A stretch of DNA of 64,000 nt, taken from positions 248,001 to 312,000 of the forward strand of contig CABIXY010000004.1 in the NCBI GenBank assembly GCA_902362805.1, written 5' to 3'. Positions 53,641 through 61,978 of the stretch are shown one piece after another. The notes under the pieces are model-generated. The model made no database searches. It was not told the origin of the DNA and was given only the letters and a program-made list of their open reading frames with translations. The stretch's first letter is position 1, and every line of letters begins with the position of its first letter. This DNA is from Eubacteriaceae bacterium (GTDB lineage: Bacteria > Bacillota > Clostridia > Peptostreptococcales > Anaerovoracaceae). A program made the position numbers and the translations under genes.

Positions 53641-53685
53641 CTTTCTCCTCCTGTTCTGATCTTAAAATTCCTTATTTCTATTAAT

Positions 53686-53702
53686 AACAAGAATCGTGCC
53701 AA
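53686..53702 (-). promoter_or_regulatory. Sigma-54 promoter of the acyl-CoA operon
   Basis: Minus-strand TTGGCACG-ATTC-TTGTT: the -24 element is consensus, spacing is right, and the -12 has GT in place of GC. It lies 46 bases before the acyl-CoA dehydrogenase start. Confidence 0.8.
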
Positions 53703-53769
53703 GTTCTTTCCACCTCCATTTTTTTACAGAAGTATTGGAATCACACCGTTGCAAATACAGCTATTCCAA

Positions 53770-53801
53770 CAAAAAAAGAAAAGACGGAAATCATCCGTCT
53801 T
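53770..53801 (-). terminator. Terminator after the regulator remnant
   Basis: AAGACGG (53781-53787) / CCGTCTT (53795-53801), seven-base loop, then a T-rich tract on the minus strand; it ends transcription coming from the regulator remnant. Confidence 0.8.
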
Positions 53802-53822
53802 CTCTTTTACGTTCTCATGTTC

Positions 53823-53838
53823 GATGCGTCAACGCATC
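53823..53838. promoter_or_regulatory. Enhancer palindrome of the acyl-CoA operon
   Basis: GATGCG-N4-CGCATC, a perfect 16-base palindrome about 120 bases upstream of the -24 box. Same ATGC(A/G)-N4-(T/C)GCAT plan as the sites before the regulator and the broken thiolase. Confidence 0.72.
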
Positions 53839-53868
53839 AAACGCTACATTTATGCATATTTGCGGCCA

Positions 53869-54262
53869 TTATCCTATGTTGTATTTCTGCATCTTTCTGA
53901 CGATGGTAGATTGGTTTACATTGAGTTTGATGGCCATTTCCCTGGTAGAGCCACAGGTCTCTTTTGCCCGCAGCAAAATTTGCTTTTCCAATTCTGCCGT
54001 AGCCTCTGCTAAAGTCAAATCCTGTTCAGAAATTTCATCAATCAGCCTTCGTTTCTGCACCGGCTTTCCTTTAACCGTCCAAGGCAGATCTTCGGTCTGC
54101 AGATATTCATTATTGCTGACGATGACCATATTCTCAATGACATTCTTCAGCTCTCTGACATTGCCCACCCACTGATGCTTCTCCAGTTCATTTACAACTT
54201 CAAGAGTCAGCAGTTTTACCTGAAAATCCAAAGGTGTTTCACCGATTTCGTCCAGGATATTT
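53869..54262 (-). pseudogene. Remnant of a second sigma-54-dependent activator
   Basis: Only ~130 codons remain. LDEIGETPLDFQVKLL (Walker B end of the AAA+ domain) is joined directly to TLEVVNELEKHQWVGNVRELKNVIENMVIVS and a Fis HTH ending LNVNQSTIVRKMQKYNIG, so roughly 80-100 residues of the AAA+ domain are deleted, and an in-frame stop lies just upstream of the fragment. The HTH is close to that of the regulator at 39572-40945, suggesting a paralogue that once read the same sites. No start codon with a ribosome site is seen. Confidence 0.85.
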
Positions 54263-54269
54263 TATTTCC

Positions 54270-54301
54270 AAAAAAATATAAGGGACTGCAGTGCAGCCCC
54301 T
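54270..54301 (-). terminator. Terminator of the feo operon
   Basis: Stem AGGGGCTGCA / TGCAGTCCCT (54281-54301) followed on the minus strand by an AT-rich tract with seven T, six bases after the Cys-rich peptide stop. Confidence 0.82.
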
Positions 54302-54306
54302 CTTAA

Positions 54307-54474
54307 TCAGTGATGATTCTCGTTTGTTGTCTGGCAGTCCCCACAACTGCAGCCGCATCCGCCGCTGCAGCCAGCACAGCCCTTGCCAGATTTCTTACTC
54401 TTGACCAGTGATCTGATACTGAAGCCCACGATGACGGCCAGCACCAGTAATACGATAATTGTTGAAACATTCAT
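54307..54474 (-). CDS. FeoB-associated Cys-rich membrane peptide
   Basis: A 55-residue protein: one membrane helix (about 4-22), a basic stretch (RSLVKSKKSGKG), then a Cys-rich tail with seven Cys (GCAGCSGGCGCSCGDC) and two final His. This is the pattern of the small FeoB-associated Cys-rich family, thought to help ferrous iron uptake in place of FeoC. It lies 13 bases after feoB. The start at 54474 has AAGGTG upstream. Confidence 0.9.
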   Translation of the reverse strand: MNVSTIIVLLVLAVIVGFSIRSLVKSKKSGKGCAGCSGGCGCSCGDCQTTNENHH

Positions 54475-54487
54475 TGAATTCACCTTC

Positions 54488-56659
54488 TTATGCGACTTTG
54501 CGCTTCGTCAATGGCATTGATTGATTTAAAGTCTCTTCTTTGGGCGCAGGTCTGAATAACAGATACAATATGCCTGCAAGCACGATGAAGGCTGCTGCTG
54601 TACCGATTCCAAATCCGCCGCCAGTAAAGAGCGTCCAGAACTGGTAAACGCAAAGGGATATGAGATAAGCGAAGACTGTCTGATATCCGATGGCAAACCA
54701 GAACCACTTTTTGTTGTTCATTTCACGTTTGATAGCGCCCATAGCTGCAAAGCAAGGTGCGCACAGCAGGTTGAATACTAAGAATGAGAAAGCTGCTGCT
54801 GCGGTAAAATCTGCCGCCAGCGTGCCCCAATATTCCGCACCGTCTTCCGCAACTTCTGCAAAACCATAGAGGATACCGAATGTCCCAACGACGTTTTCTT
54901 TCGCGACGAGGCCTGTGATTGCTGCAACAGCAGCTTTCCATGTTCCGAATCCCAGTGGAGCGAAAATCCACGCCAGCAAGGAACCTAATCCGGCCAGCAA
55001 TGTGGTATCCTGTTCCAGAACATCGTCGATCATATGGAATCCACCCTGTACGCTGAAGTTGGATAGGAACCAGATCAAAATGGTTGACAGCAGGATAATG
55101 GTGCCAGCTTTCTTAATGAAAGACCAGCCTCTTTCCCACATACTCCTGAGGACGGTTCCGATGGTCGGCATATGATATGCCGGTAATTCCATTACGAACG
55201 GAGCCGGTTCTCCGGCGAACATCCTAGTCTTCTTTAAAATAATACCAGACATGATGATTGCAGCCACACCGATGAAATAAGCACTGGTTGCGACCCACGC
55301 GCTGCCGTCAAACAGAGCACCTGCAATCAGAGCGACGATCGGCATTTTCGCACCGCAGGGAATAAAGGTCGTCGTCATAATCGTCATTTTCCTGTCGCGA
55401 TCATTTTCAATGGTTCTTGAAGCCATAACTCCCGGCACGCCGCAGCCTACGCCTACCAGCATCGGGATAAAGGACTTGCCGGACAGACCGAATCTGCGGA
55501 AAATTCTATCCATGATGAATGCGATTCTCGCCATATAACCGCAGCTTTCCAAGAAGGCCAGTAGCAAGAACAATACCAGCATCTGCGGCACAAATCCGAG
55601 CACGGCGCCCACACCTGCTACGATACCATCGACAATCAAGCTGACCAGCCAGCCTGCACAGCCGATGCCTTCGAGGAAGGAAGTGATTGCCGGCGGTACA
55701 ACATCGCCGAAGAGAACGTCGTTGGTCCAGTCTGTAGCCATGGCGCCAATCGTGGCCATAGATATGTAATAGACAAGCCACATGATTCCCGCAAAAATAG
55801 GCAGAGCTAGAATTCTGTTGGTGACGACTCTGTCTATTTTATCGGAAAGCGTCATATTTTCTCTTCTCTGTTTCTTTTCCACCGCGCCGTCTACAATCTT
55901 ACTGATGTAAGAATATCTCTGATTGGTGATGATGCTTTCCGCCTCGTCATCCAGCTCCTTTTCGCAGTCAGCAATATGTTCTTCCAGATGTGCTAAAAGC
56001 TTCTCGTCAAAATGCAGCTGATCTAAAACTTTTTCATCTCTTTCAAAGATTTTGATAGCGTACCATCTGAGAAATCCCGCCTCCACCTTGTCTGCAATGG
56101 ATTCTTCAATATGAGCGATGGCGTGCTCCACGCTTCCTGTAAATACATGAGGCATGTCGACAGCCTTATGTGCTTTTGCAATGGCAATGGCCTTATTCGC
56201 AGCTTCTATGCAGCCTTCGCCTTTCAGCGCACTGATCGCCATGACTTCACAGCCAAGCTCCTGTCCTAATTTTTTCAGGTCGACTCTGTCGCCGTTTTTT
56301 CTTACCAGGTCGATCATATTCACACAGACTAGAACAGGGATTCCCAGTTCGATTAACTGCGTAGTCAGATAGAGATTTCTTTCAATATTCGTACCGTCAA
56401 TAATATTTAAAATAGCGTCTGGTTTTTCAGTAACCAGATATTGTCTGGAAACAACCTCTTCCAAAGTATAAGGTGACAGCGAATAAATACCAGGCAGATC
56501 CTGTATGATAACCTCTTTATTGCCTTTTAATTTTCCGTCCTTTTTTTCTACTGTTACGCCAGGCCAGTTGCCGACGTACTGTGCACTTCCCGTTAAATTG
56601 TTGAACAAAGTAGTTTTACCACTGTTCGGGTTGCCCGCAAGGGCAATTTTATACTCCAT
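54488..56659 (-). CDS. feoB: Ferrous iron transporter B
   Basis: A 723-residue Fe(II) transporter. N-terminal G domain: GNPNSGKTTLFN (G1), DLPGIYSLSPYTLEE (G3), CVNMIDLV (G4). A helical spacer follows, then a membrane part with the two Gate regions and Cys-containing segments such as GVGCGVPGVMASRT and FIPCGAKMPIVALIAGALF. The start at 56659 (MEYKIALAG) has AAAGGAG upstream; the longer frame to 56692 has no ribosome site. It follows two feoA genes and is controlled by DtxR-type boxes upstream of the operon. Confidence 0.97.
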   Translation of the reverse strand: MEYKIALAGNPNSGKTTLFNNLTGSAQYVGNWPGVTVEKKDGKLKGNKEVIIQDLPGIYSLSPYTLEEVVSRQYLVTEKPDAILNIIDGTNIERNLYLTTQLIELGIPVLVCVNMIDLVRKNGDRVDLKKLGQELGCEVMAISALKGEGCIEAANKAIAIAKAHKAVDMPHVFTGSVEHAIAHIEESIADKVEAGFLRWYAIKIFERDEKVLDQLHFDEKLLAHLEEHIADCEKELDDEAESIITNQRYSYISKIVDGAVEKKQRRENMTLSDKIDRVVTNRILALPIFAGIMWLVYYISMATIGAMATDWTNDVLFGDVVPPAITSFLEGIGCAGWLVSLIVDGIVAGVGAVLGFVPQMLVLFLLLAFLESCGYMARIAFIMDRIFRRFGLSGKSFIPMLVGVGCGVPGVMASRTIENDRDRKMTIMTTTFIPCGAKMPIVALIAGALFDGSAWVATSAYFIGVAAIIMSGIILKKTRMFAGEPAPFVMELPAYHMPTIGTVLRSMWERGWSFIKKAGTIILLSTILIWFLSNFSVQGGFHMIDDVLEQDTTLLAGLGSLLAWIFAPLGFGTWKAAVAAITGLVAKENVVGTFGILYGFAEVAEDGAEYWGTLAADFTAAAAFSFLVFNLLCAPCFAAMGAIKREMNNKKWFWFAIGYQTVFAYLISLCVYQFWTLFTGGGFGIGTAAAFIVLAGILYLLFRPAPKEETLNQSMPLTKRKVA

Positions 56660-56798
56660 TCTGATTCTCCTTTCTGATGGTTGCCGCCCCAATTTGCATA
56701 GTAAATTTTTGGGGAGACCTTATGCTGTAAATCCCGAGAGACAGGTGCTGTTTGCGCCGCTCCACAGGTTGGATTTAATCGCATCATTCTGTTTGCAG

Positions 56799-57020
56799 TT
56801 ACTGTACTTCAATCATTTCGGCATCTGCTTTTCTGATAGAAAGTTCATAGCCTCTGACTGTAAGCTCAATGGGATCTCCCAAAGGCGCCACCTTGCGCAC
56901 GTAGACATCCACACCTTTCGTCAGACCCATGTCCATAATTCTTCTCTTTGTCGGTCCGCCGCCGTTAATTCGCGTTACGGATACGGTCTCGCCAACGTTG
57001 ACATTCTTTAATGTGCTCAC
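56799..57020 (-). CDS. feoA: FeoA family protein (second copy)
   Basis: A 73-residue SH3-like FeoA protein, which supports FeoB activity in the cytoplasm. Seen: LKNVNVGETVSVTRINGGGPTKRRIMDMGLTKGVDVYVRKVAPLGDPIELTVRGYELSIRKADAEMIEV, the full family pattern. It lies between another feoA and feoB, 24 bases from the former. The 139 bases to feoB hold no further gene. Confidence 0.95.
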   Translation of the reverse strand: MSTLKNVNVGETVSVTRINGGGPTKRRIMDMGLTKGVDVYVRKVAPLGDPIELTVRGYELSIRKADAEMIEVQ

Positions 57021-57044
57021 TTGATTACCTCCTAGTGTATTTTA

Positions 57045-57263
57045 TCAAAACATTATTTTAGCAGCCAAAGCTTTTCCTAGTGCAATTCGGCTGTCTTTTA
57101 CCTGTAAGATTAAGCTGCCGCCCATTTCATTTACGACGGTGACTGTTTCGTCCACTACAAATCCCAATTCCGCCATGTGTTGACGTACCTCGTCTTTTCC
57201 GCCTATTTTTCTGATTGTTACGGTTTCACCCATCTTGGCCATCGATAAAGGCATCATTTCCAT
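57045..57263 (-). CDS. feoA: FeoA family protein (first copy)
   Basis: A 72-residue FeoA protein: MPLSMAKMGETVTIRKIGGKDEVRQHMAELGFVVDETVTVVNEMGGSLILQVKDSRIALGKALAAKIMF. Two feoA genes before one feoB is common in clostridia. A DtxR-type box lies eight bases upstream of its start, so it may be the first gene of an iron-repressed sub-operon. Confidence 0.95.
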   Translation of the reverse strand: MEMMPLSMAKMGETVTIRKIGGKDEVRQHMAELGFVVDETVTVVNEMGGSLILQVKDSRIALGKALAAKIMF

Positions 57264-57270
57264 CCCTCCT

Positions 57271-57286
57271 GTTAGTTGTAACTAAC
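57271..57286. promoter_or_regulatory. DtxR/IdeR-type iron box before feoA
   Basis: GTTAGTT-N2-AACTAAC, perfect 7-base arms, in the gap between DUF2325 gene and feoA, overlapping the ribosome site area. Confidence 0.8.
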
Positions 57287-57293
57287 CCATGTA

Positions 57294-57581
57294 TTAAATA
57301 AAACGGGTTCTCGCTTTTAAAACTTCTGCCAGCGCTGACCCGCTGCTGCTGTGACAATGTTCAATGGGAAATCCTCCCCGCTTTGATTCCTGCTTGGCAA
57401 CATTGACCATCTTATGCGATACTGTCGTTGTAAAACAGATTAATAAATCTGGCGTACCGATTTTTTTCTTAATTGCACCCTTCTCCTTCGTATATACTTT
57501 CGCAGTGCATCCGTAGTCTTCGCATATCTCTTCGTACTGTCGTTTCATGCGTTCATTACCGCCAATAATTACTACGCTCAT
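57294..57581 (-). CDS. DUF2325 domain protein
   Basis: A 95-residue protein matching DUF2325: MSVVIIGGNERMKRQYEEICEDYG at the start (Rossmann-like), DLLICFTTTVSHKMVNVAKQESKRGGFPIEHCHSSSGSALAEVLKAR toward the end, with a lone Cys-His. The function is unknown. It lies 30 bases upstream of the first feoA and 17 bases from the first of two DtxR-type boxes, so it is probably part of the iron-responsive operon. Confidence 0.88.
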   Translation of the reverse strand: MSVVIIGGNERMKRQYEEICEDYGCTAKVYTKEKGAIKKKIGTPDLLICFTTTVSHKMVNVAKQESKRGGFPIEHCHSSSGSALAEVLKARTRFI

Positions 57582-57598
57582 CCCATGGCTCCTTTCCA

Positions 57599-57642
57599 GT
57601 TAGTGGTAACTAACTTCTGTATATAAGTTAGCACAGACTAAC
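57599..57642. promoter_or_regulatory. Two DtxR-type boxes in the divergent iron-regulon promoter
   Basis: GTTAGT-N4-ACTAAC at 57599-57614 and GTTAG-N6-CTAAC at 57627-57642, centres 28 bases apart, between the DUF2325-feo operon and the divergent metal-dependent regulator. Confidence 0.82.
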
Positions 57643-57703
57643 CTCCTTGTCAATACCTTTTTTATATGTTAAAATAATTTATTGACAGGAGAGGAGAATT
57701 CTT

Positions 57704-58075
57704 ATGAAAATACAACAGTCAGCAGAAGATTATTTTGAGACCATATATATACTAAAAAAGAGAAACGGATCGGTCAGAGCCATCGACATCGCCACGGAGT
57801 TAGGATTTTCCAAACCGACAGTGAGTGTCGCAATGAAGAAATTCAGAGAAAACGGTTTTATCACCGTCGACAATGCAGGTCAAATTGAATTGACCGAAGA
57901 TGGAAGAACCATCGCCGAAAAGACCTATGATAAGCATAATGTCATCGCAGAAGCGCTCATGGCGCTGGGTGTCGATCGCGACACCGCGTTTGAAGATTCC
58001 TGCAAGATAGAGCATTGTCTCAGTGACAAGAGTTTCAGTGCCATCAAAGCATATCTCGCAAGCATCAAAAAATAG
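57704..58075 (+). CDS. Metal-dependent transcriptional regulator, DtxR/MntR family
   Basis: A 123-residue regulator: winged HTH (QQSAEDYFETIYILKKRNGSVRAIDIATELGFSKPTVSVAMKKFRENGFITVDNAGQIELTEDG) followed by the short dimer/metal domain (YDKHNVIAEALMALGVDRDTAFEDSCKIEHCLSD) with His, Cys and Glu metal ligands; no SH3 domain. Divergent from the feo operon with two palindromes between; it most likely represses iron uptake when Fe(II) is ample, though a manganese sensor is possible. Confidence 0.93.
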   Translation: MKIQQSAEDYFETIYILKKRNGSVRAIDIATELGFSKPTVSVAMKKFRENGFITVDNAGQIELTEDGRTIAEKTYDKHNVIAEALMALGVDRDTAFEDSCKIEHCLSDKSFSAIKAYLASIKK

Positions 58076-58444
58076 TTGGAGTCAGAGTTGGGCAAAATGC
58101 CGTCTTACCTCGTCGACAATAAGGTTAAGTTTTTTGTGAGAAACCAGCTGTTCCCGCGTAACTTTCTCAACTACCCCCTATTTTTTCCAGGGGTATCATA
58201 CAGATCCGGTTATCTTTCATCTCACAAAAACCACTTATCCGGTTACAAATTCACCAAAAAAATAACAGAGAGTCGTATTTGTCTTTTTTCTAAGCAAATA
58301 CTGCTCTCTTTTGTTATCAAAATCGCCTCGCAGTTACGCGAAATCTCTCAATCCCTGTCAAAAAACCTAACTCTATCGTCAAAAAGTCTCGCGTATACCC
58401 CCTTCCCCTATGCAGGCAGACAGATTGCGAAACTCCAAACCCAT
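58076..58444. other. Gene-free region after the DtxR-family gene
   Basis: About 370 bases without a credible gene. It contains a long imperfect hairpin at 58262-58317 (ATAACAGAGAG ... CTCTC-TTTTGTTAT with inner TATTTG/CAAATA) and two copies of ATCCGGTTA near 58186 and 58239. The hairpin may end the regulator transcript, though it lies almost 190 bases away. Confidence 0.5.
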
Positions 58445-59164
58445 TTACGCCACATCATGTCCTGTTTCCAGCAATGCCCTGCAGCGTCTGAACAGAAGTG
58501 CAGTCAAAATGACTCCACCTGCCGCCGCGGCATAAAGCAGTCCAAAAGGAAAACTGCCTTTCCCAAGCAGCGTCATAAAGACAAACCCTAGCAGTGCGAC
58601 CCCTGCAGCTGTGCCCGCGGCCAGCAGCAATGCCCCTTTCTTTTTCCCGTTATTCTTCAAAAAGCACAGATATAATACCAGCGAGCAAAACAGTCCATCA
58701 GCAGTGAGAATCAGCGGCACCAGCAGTGCTGACAATACACTGATATCCCCTGGGCTGCTCCCTCTTTCCATCATCCAATAGAGGATACTCTGCATCATAT
58801 CCTCTTCAAACGGGTTGGTTTCTTTGCACAGAAGGATAAAGAGCAGCGGGCCGCAATAGGCAATTTCTGCCATGGACATCCACATGACGCCTACGGCGAG
58901 CCTGCCCCGCAGCAAGTCCTTTGCCGGTGTAGGCAGCGTCATCAGAAAATGCGCTTCTTCAGCAAAGAGACTCCGCTGATACAAACAGGGGATTCGCACA
59001 GCAATCAAAATTACCGTGAGCACCAGCAGCCCTGTTCCAAGAGACAGGGTGAAGGCATCACCGTCAGCTAAGCTGGTGATCAGTCCCGCGAGGAACGCCA
59101 AAAACGTCGTCCCGATCATTCTGCCTCCTTCTCGCGTCAAGTCGCAGCCTATGGTCTGCATCAT
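58445..59164 (-). CDS. ABC transporter permease (ABC-2-like), last gene of the WG/ABC operon
   Basis: A 239-residue membrane protein with about six helices (near 15-35, 40-58, 95-112, 145-168, 180-203, 208-226 in the chosen numbering). It has the general look of an ABC-2 exporter permease: LYQRSLFAEEAHFLMTLPTPAKDLLRGRLAVGVMW is typical for such proteins. The ATG at 59164 has GGAAGGGG upstream; a GTG at 59173 overlapping the previous stop is possible. No exact family recognised. Confidence 0.75.
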   Translation of the reverse strand: MMQTIGCDLTREGGRMIGTTFLAFLAGLITSLADGDAFTLSLGTGLLVLTVILIAVRIPCLYQRSLFAEEAHFLMTLPTPAKDLLRGRLAVGVMWMSMAEIAYCGPLLFILLCKETNPFEEDMMQSILYWMMERGSSPGDISVLSALLVPLILTADGLFCSLVLYLCFLKNNGKKKGALLLAAGTAAGVALLGFVFMTLLGKGSFPFGLLYAAAAGGVILTALLFRRCRALLETGHDVA

Positions 59165-59169
59165 AGCCT

Positions 59170-60222
59170 TCACCCCTTCCTCAAATCTACAATCCCCTTT
59201 TTATCGCCAAAATAAACCGTAAAAAAGTCCTTATGATCTGCAATCAAATTATAAAACATCGGTTTGATCAGCCAGTTGCCCCTGCCGTCCATGACCCCGT
59301 AATACTTGCCGTCAAATATGACAAATCGGTCTTTCCAATGGGGCGTGCTGTCATAAGCCTCATCCCATGTCTGATTTTCTACGATTGTCTTTCTCAGCGG
59401 TTTCTCCAGCAGTTTATTCCCCTCTTTGTCAATTACATAAACTGTTTCTTCTTCGTATACGACGGCACAGCCTTCATAAAACGGTGTTCCGTACACACTG
59501 CCTCCTGTAGGGATGACCAGCCGGCCATTTTGATCGTAATACCCCTTCTCAATTTTCATATGAAGGGGCACGTTGTCCATATCGCCGTTGGCAACCTTTT
59601 CGCAGTAGCACAAGCCTTCGCTGTAACCACCGATTTGTAGATAGACGCTTCTGCCAAAGGCCGGAGTGACGTCGTTTTTCAAAATCACCTTTACGTCGTC
59701 AGAATACTGCCGCTCCACGAGGGAAGCCTGATAAAAGCCTGCGCCGATTTCATCAATACTACAGAATTGATCCGTTTCAAAGAGGATATCCTCAGACTGA
59801 AAAAGCTTCGCGCCGCAGATCATGTCATCGTGATCCCAATCATCAGACCAGTAAGCATCCGCAGGGAAAAGATAGCCCTCTTCTTTCCTCTGCGTTTCAT
59901 AGTCGACTTCCTTCTCTTCATCCGCATCAAAGGTCACCGCATCATAGTCATAAATCTGCCCGTTCTCATCGATCCATTCGTCCTCATCGCGAACCGTCAT
60001 ATCAGCTTTAAGCGGGAAGTAAGGCTCGCCATCTTTGAATGCAACCGTGCCGCCTAAACTTTCATAATGCCCCAGAGGCACGGCCCAATCCAGGCGCTGG
60101 ATTTCCTCACGGACTGCTTCCTGCCATTTTGCTGCCTGATAAAAACCAATAAACGCGACGATGCCGATCAGAACCAAAACAACAGTCAGCAGGCCTGCCA
60201 CAATTTTTCCCTTTCTCTCCAT
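59170..60222 (-). CDS. Membrane-anchored WG-repeat protein
   Basis: A 350-residue protein with an N-terminal membrane helix (about 7-29) and the rest presumably outside. The C-terminal half has WG-like repeats: YYDQNGRLVIPTGG, VYVIDKEGNKLLEKPL, YYGVMDGRGNWLIKPMFYNLI and DKKGIVDLR. The middle is very acidic (DADEEKEVDYETQRKEE). WG repeats are beta units of unclear use, often in sensing or surface proteins. It sits between two permease genes with short gaps and so probably works with the transporter. Confidence 0.8.
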   Translation of the reverse strand: MERKGKIVAGLLTVVLVLIGIVAFIGFYQAAKWQEAVREEIQRLDWAVPLGHYESLGGTVAFKDGEPYFPLKADMTVRDEDEWIDENGQIYDYDAVTFDADEEKEVDYETQRKEEGYLFPADAYWSDDWDHDDMICGAKLFQSEDILFETDQFCSIDEIGAGFYQASLVERQYSDDVKVILKNDVTPAFGRSVYLQIGGYSEGLCYCEKVANGDMDNVPLHMKIEKGYYDQNGRLVIPTGGSVYGTPFYEGCAVVYEEETVYVIDKEGNKLLEKPLRKTIVENQTWDEAYDSTPHWKDRFVIFDGKYYGVMDGRGNWLIKPMFYNLIADHKDFFTVYFGDKKGIVDLRKG

Positions 60223-60235
60223 TCGCCTACCTCCT

Positions 60236-60976
60236 CTAAGACAGATTCATCTTTCTATCCATCATGCGAGCGCAGCCCCGGTATAACAGATATGCCATGA
60301 TACATAAAAGACCCAGCATTACAATCACCAGCCAAAGACCTGCCAGATGCATGAATGCCAGTTTCTGCAGCAGCAAGCCAAGCCCAGCGAACATTCCGCC
60401 GAAGATGGCTGCACCGAAAAGAGTGATGATCAAAAGGCCCAGCCCCTTGAACCGCTTGAGCACCATAGAATTGATTTCTATCTGCAGAATCATGATTCCC
60501 ATACAAAAGCTGCTGGCCGTCAGAACTAGCGCCATCGGTATCAGCATCATGGAAATCCCTGCAGTCAGAGGTGAGAAGCCAATGGAAAGAAGGTATAAGA
60601 CCGTCCGTTCCATAAAGCGCATTCTCACCACGTGAAAACCATCATAATCAGCATACCCTGCCGCAGCTGATAGCAGAATCACAGTCAGCAGCAAACCCAG
60701 CCACAGTCCTCCGATGAGTCCTTTGGAAAGTGTCCTGGTCTTAGAATCCACCGGCAGCAAAAGGCGAAAGGCTCCTTCTGTTCCAAACATGGCGCTGCCC
60801 ACCAGTCGGTTTAATCCCATCAATACCAAAATAAAAGCTAAAATTAGCAGTATACCTTGTGCAAGCTTCATTCCACTACCAAAAGAAAGTCCCACCGCAG
60901 CAGCCATCATGACTACAGATGCGGGTAATTCTCTTCTTACATTCACATAATCAAGTCTCATCATCTTCATCAACAT
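60236..60976 (-). CDS. ABC transporter permease (ABC-2-like)
   Basis: A 246-residue membrane protein with six helices. Seen: RLDYVNVRRELPASVVMMAAAVGLSFGSGMKLAQGILLILAFILVLMGLNRLVG, then GTEGAFRLLLPVDSKTRTLSKGLIGGLWLGLLL, a pattern shared with the other permease of the operon (LLP-S/T-KT-LSKG resembles LMTLPTPAKDLLRGR), so the two are paralogues that may pair. The ATPase is encoded three genes upstream. Confidence 0.78.
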   Translation of the reverse strand: MLMKMMRLDYVNVRRELPASVVMMAAAVGLSFGSGMKLAQGILLILAFILVLMGLNRLVGSAMFGTEGAFRLLLPVDSKTRTLSKGLIGGLWLGLLLTVILLSAAAGYADYDGFHVVRMRFMERTVLYLLSIGFSPLTAGISMMLIPMALVLTASSFCMGIMILQIEINSMVLKRFKGLGLLIITLFGAAIFGGMFAGLGLLLQKLAFMHLAGLWLVIVMLGLLCIMAYLLYRGCARMMDRKMNLS

Positions 60977-60985
60977 GGCTTCACC

Positions 60986-61831
60986 TCACGACACAGCTAG
61001 CGGCTTCCAATCTGCAATGCCATATCTCCCACGATACACGGCGATCAAATAACGATTCCCCGCAAATTGAAGGCTGTCAAACACTGCTCCAACAAGAATC
61101 TTTCCATCCTCGTTTTTCAGTCCGTACTTTTCATCTTCCACAAATATTTGGATTCCATTCCGGGAACTTACAGATTCACGATCCACCGCCGCTGCTTTTC
61201 CACTGCCTGCTGACGAGTCCGCCTTTGCCGGCACTGCCTCGTCTTCTATGATTCGGAAGACTTCCGTCCTCCCCTGTTTTTCTGTCGAGAAAATATCCTC
61301 CGCAAGCCATTTTAAGCCGCTGCTGTCAGGTGCCGTGTAGACGGTTTCATTGTTTTTGTTTATAATCATCAGTTTCGGTGCCTTCCAGGCGATACAGTAA
61401 TCACCCACAAAGCCTTCCAGTCCGTCATACTCAAAAGGAATCGCAACGGAACCGTCATATCTGAAACAGCCGAAGCGTTTCTGCCCGTCTTCTCCTCTCT
61501 GGGATGCTATCAGATAGAGATCATACAGCTGATCATACTTCTCTGGGTCAGTCATGGCTTCCCCTGTTTCCGCTATCGGTCGTCCGTCCTCACTGCCTCC
61601 CGCATAGTCCGCCACGCCGTCTGCCAGAAACACCCGATATCGGTCGTCATATTTGATGTACGTAAAGTCATTGCCGATGTCGCAGGGATGCAGCGTCCAT
61701 GCCATCTGATTCACTTCTTTCATCTCTGTCTCTCTCTCAAATGCCGTCGCCATGCCTCTGACGCCCAAATAGAGACTGCAGCAGAGCAGTGTGCCGCACA
61801 GAAGAAACAGCCAGGTATTTTTCTTTTTCAT
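60986..61831 (-). CDS. Membrane-anchored WG-repeat-like protein (second copy)
   Basis: A 281-residue protein with an N-terminal membrane helix (about 5-24) and an outside domain with WG-like units: RFGCFRYDGSVAIPFEYDGLEGFVGDYCIAWKAPK, LMIINKNNETVYTAPD, KYGLKNEDGKILVGAVFDSLQFAGNRYLIAVYRGRYGIADW. It is similar in plan to the protein at 59170-60222. The start at 61831 overlaps the stop of a 46-residue membrane peptide gene by four bases. Function unknown. Confidence 0.78.
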   Translation of the reverse strand: MKKKNTWLFLLCGTLLCCSLYLGVRGMATAFERETEMKEVNQMAWTLHPCDIGNDFTYIKYDDRYRVFLADGVADYAGGSEDGRPIAETGEAMTDPEKYDQLYDLYLIASQRGEDGQKRFGCFRYDGSVAIPFEYDGLEGFVGDYCIAWKAPKLMIINKNNETVYTAPDSSGLKWLAEDIFSTEKQGRTEVFRIIEDEAVPAKADSSAGSGKAAAVDRESVSSRNGIQIFVEDEKYGLKNEDGKILVGAVFDSLQFAGNRYLIAVYRGRYGIADWKPLAVS

Positions 61832-61968
61832 CTCAAATCCAGACTCCTTTTCTCTTCCCTTAAATCGTAGCGCCGTTCCAGGTAACGGCAGGCATACCGA
61901 TACAGCAGCCCTCCCACACACAGGAAAGATAGAATTGCAATCATACAGATAAAGCGTTTTGCTGTCAT
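61828..61968 (-). CDS. Small single-helix membrane peptide (46 aa)
   Basis: Starts at ATG 61968 behind GAGGTGATC; ends with TGA overlapping the ATG of the next gene (ATGA). The sequence MTAKRFICMIAILSFLCVGG begins a helix of about 20 residues, followed by a basic, Arg/Tyr-rich tail. The tight coupling with the ATPase gene before it (11 bases) and the WG protein after it supports it as a real gene. Role unknown, perhaps an accessory of the transporter. Confidence 0.75.
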   Translation of the reverse strand: MTAKRFICMIAILSFLCVGGLLYRYACRYLERRYDLREEKRSLDLR

Positions 61969-61978
61969 TTTGATCACC

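Noticed and set aside
58076..58591. Plus-strand reading frame of 171 codons after the DtxR-family gene
   Set aside because: No start with a ribosome site, low-complexity basic peptide, and its 3' part overlaps the permease gene on the other strand.
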